A DNA stretch of 64,000 nt, taken from the NCBI GenBank assembly GCA_033557465.1, contig CM066033.1, positions 1,305,565,519 to 1,305,629,518 of the forward strand. Reading direction: 5' to 3'. Of the stretch, positions 63,884 through 64,000 are shown piece by piece. This DNA comes from Ichthyophis bannanicus. Lineage: Eukaryota; Chordata; Amphibia; Gymnophiona; Ichthyophiidae. The translations under genes and the position numbers were made by a program. Below the pieces are notes generated by a model. The model was not told the DNA's origin and did no database searches. It saw only the letters and a list, made by a program, of their open reading frames with translations. The stretch's first letter is position 1. Every line of letters begins with the position of its first letter.

Positions 63884-64000
63884 TTCCTGTCTAGAGAACT
63901 TTGCCTTCCTGGCCCTGAACGGCCTAGAACCCTACACTATCCCAGAAAGGTTATGTCATTTTGCGCCCAGATGGGGTCAAATAAAATAACAGCAGAAAAT
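63884..64000 (+). pseudogene. DIRS RT N-terminus, copy D (partial)
   Basis: In the +1 frame after the gag stop: ENFAFLALNGLEPYTIPERL and HFAPRWGQIK, matching the RT start of copies A and B, then an in-frame TAA near 63981. It runs out of the window. Confidence 0.75.

Larger units (their letters stand above)
56770..64000 (+). mobile_element. DIRS retrotransposon copy D (family 1), 3' part outside window
   Basis: Left repeat at 56770, then a LINE insertion (56992-61690), then the rest of the 5' leader and gag, and the first RT codons at the window end. More diverged from B than A is. Also contains a piggyBac-like MITE. Confidence 0.9.

Overview
The window is 64 kb of repeat-dense vertebrate-type nuclear DNA with no host gene that I can recognise. 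Nearly all of it is transposable elements in various states of decay: DIRS tyrosine-recombinase retrotransposons, CR1, L2-like, L1/Tx1-like and RTE-like LINEs, a Penelope-like element, tRNA-derived SINEs and small DNA-transposon MITEs. This mixture, and above all the DIRS load, suggests a large amphibian genome. A caecilian is my best guess, but that is inference. No bacterial, plasmid or phage features are present.

Layout: 1-4.6 kb is the 3' part of DIRS copy A (family 1), with an internal gag duplication and two SINE/LINE-tail insertions. 5.0-5.3 kb is a full tRNA-SINE. 5.9-9.2 kb is an L2-like LINE, followed by a foldback element. 9.8-13.9 kb is DIRS copy C (family 2), which lacks its 3' part. 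15.2-18.3 kb holds antisense CR1 and L2 pieces. 18.3-23.9 kb is a complete L1/Tx1-like LINE on the minus strand, bounded by a perfect 16-bp target-site duplication. 24.4-27 kb is mostly unassigned AT-rich DNA plus a polypurine tract and an RTE scrap. 27.0-34.9 kb is a complete DIRS copy B (family 1) split by a Penelope-like element at 30.74-33.0 kb. 38.9-44.6 kb is a near-complete DIRS copy E (family 2). 44.6-54 kb holds old CR1 copies in both orientations, hAT-like and piggyBac-like MITEs, and an unassigned decayed coding-like stretch. 53.4-64 kb is a nested stack: an antisense CR1 split by a SINE and by an L2 (itself split by another SINE), then DIRS copy D, split by a nearly intact LINE with six 179-bp 5' monomers (57.0-61.7 kb) and by a piggyBac-like MITE.

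The five DIRS copies can be compared with one another, and this is where the window is most informative. All share the order gag, RT-RNase H, tyrosine recombinase. The three copies that retain a 3' end also show an internal complementary region joining the outer sequences of both termini. Two features recur across both families. First, gag ends at a shifty (C/U)UU UGA with the RT frame at +1. Second, a second reading frame stays open for hundreds of codons across RT-RNase H and leads into the recombinase. The LINE at 57-61.7 kb is the best candidate for a recently active element: its promoter-like monomers each carry an ETS consensus site and its endonuclease-RT frame is open up to one frameshift near the C-terminus.
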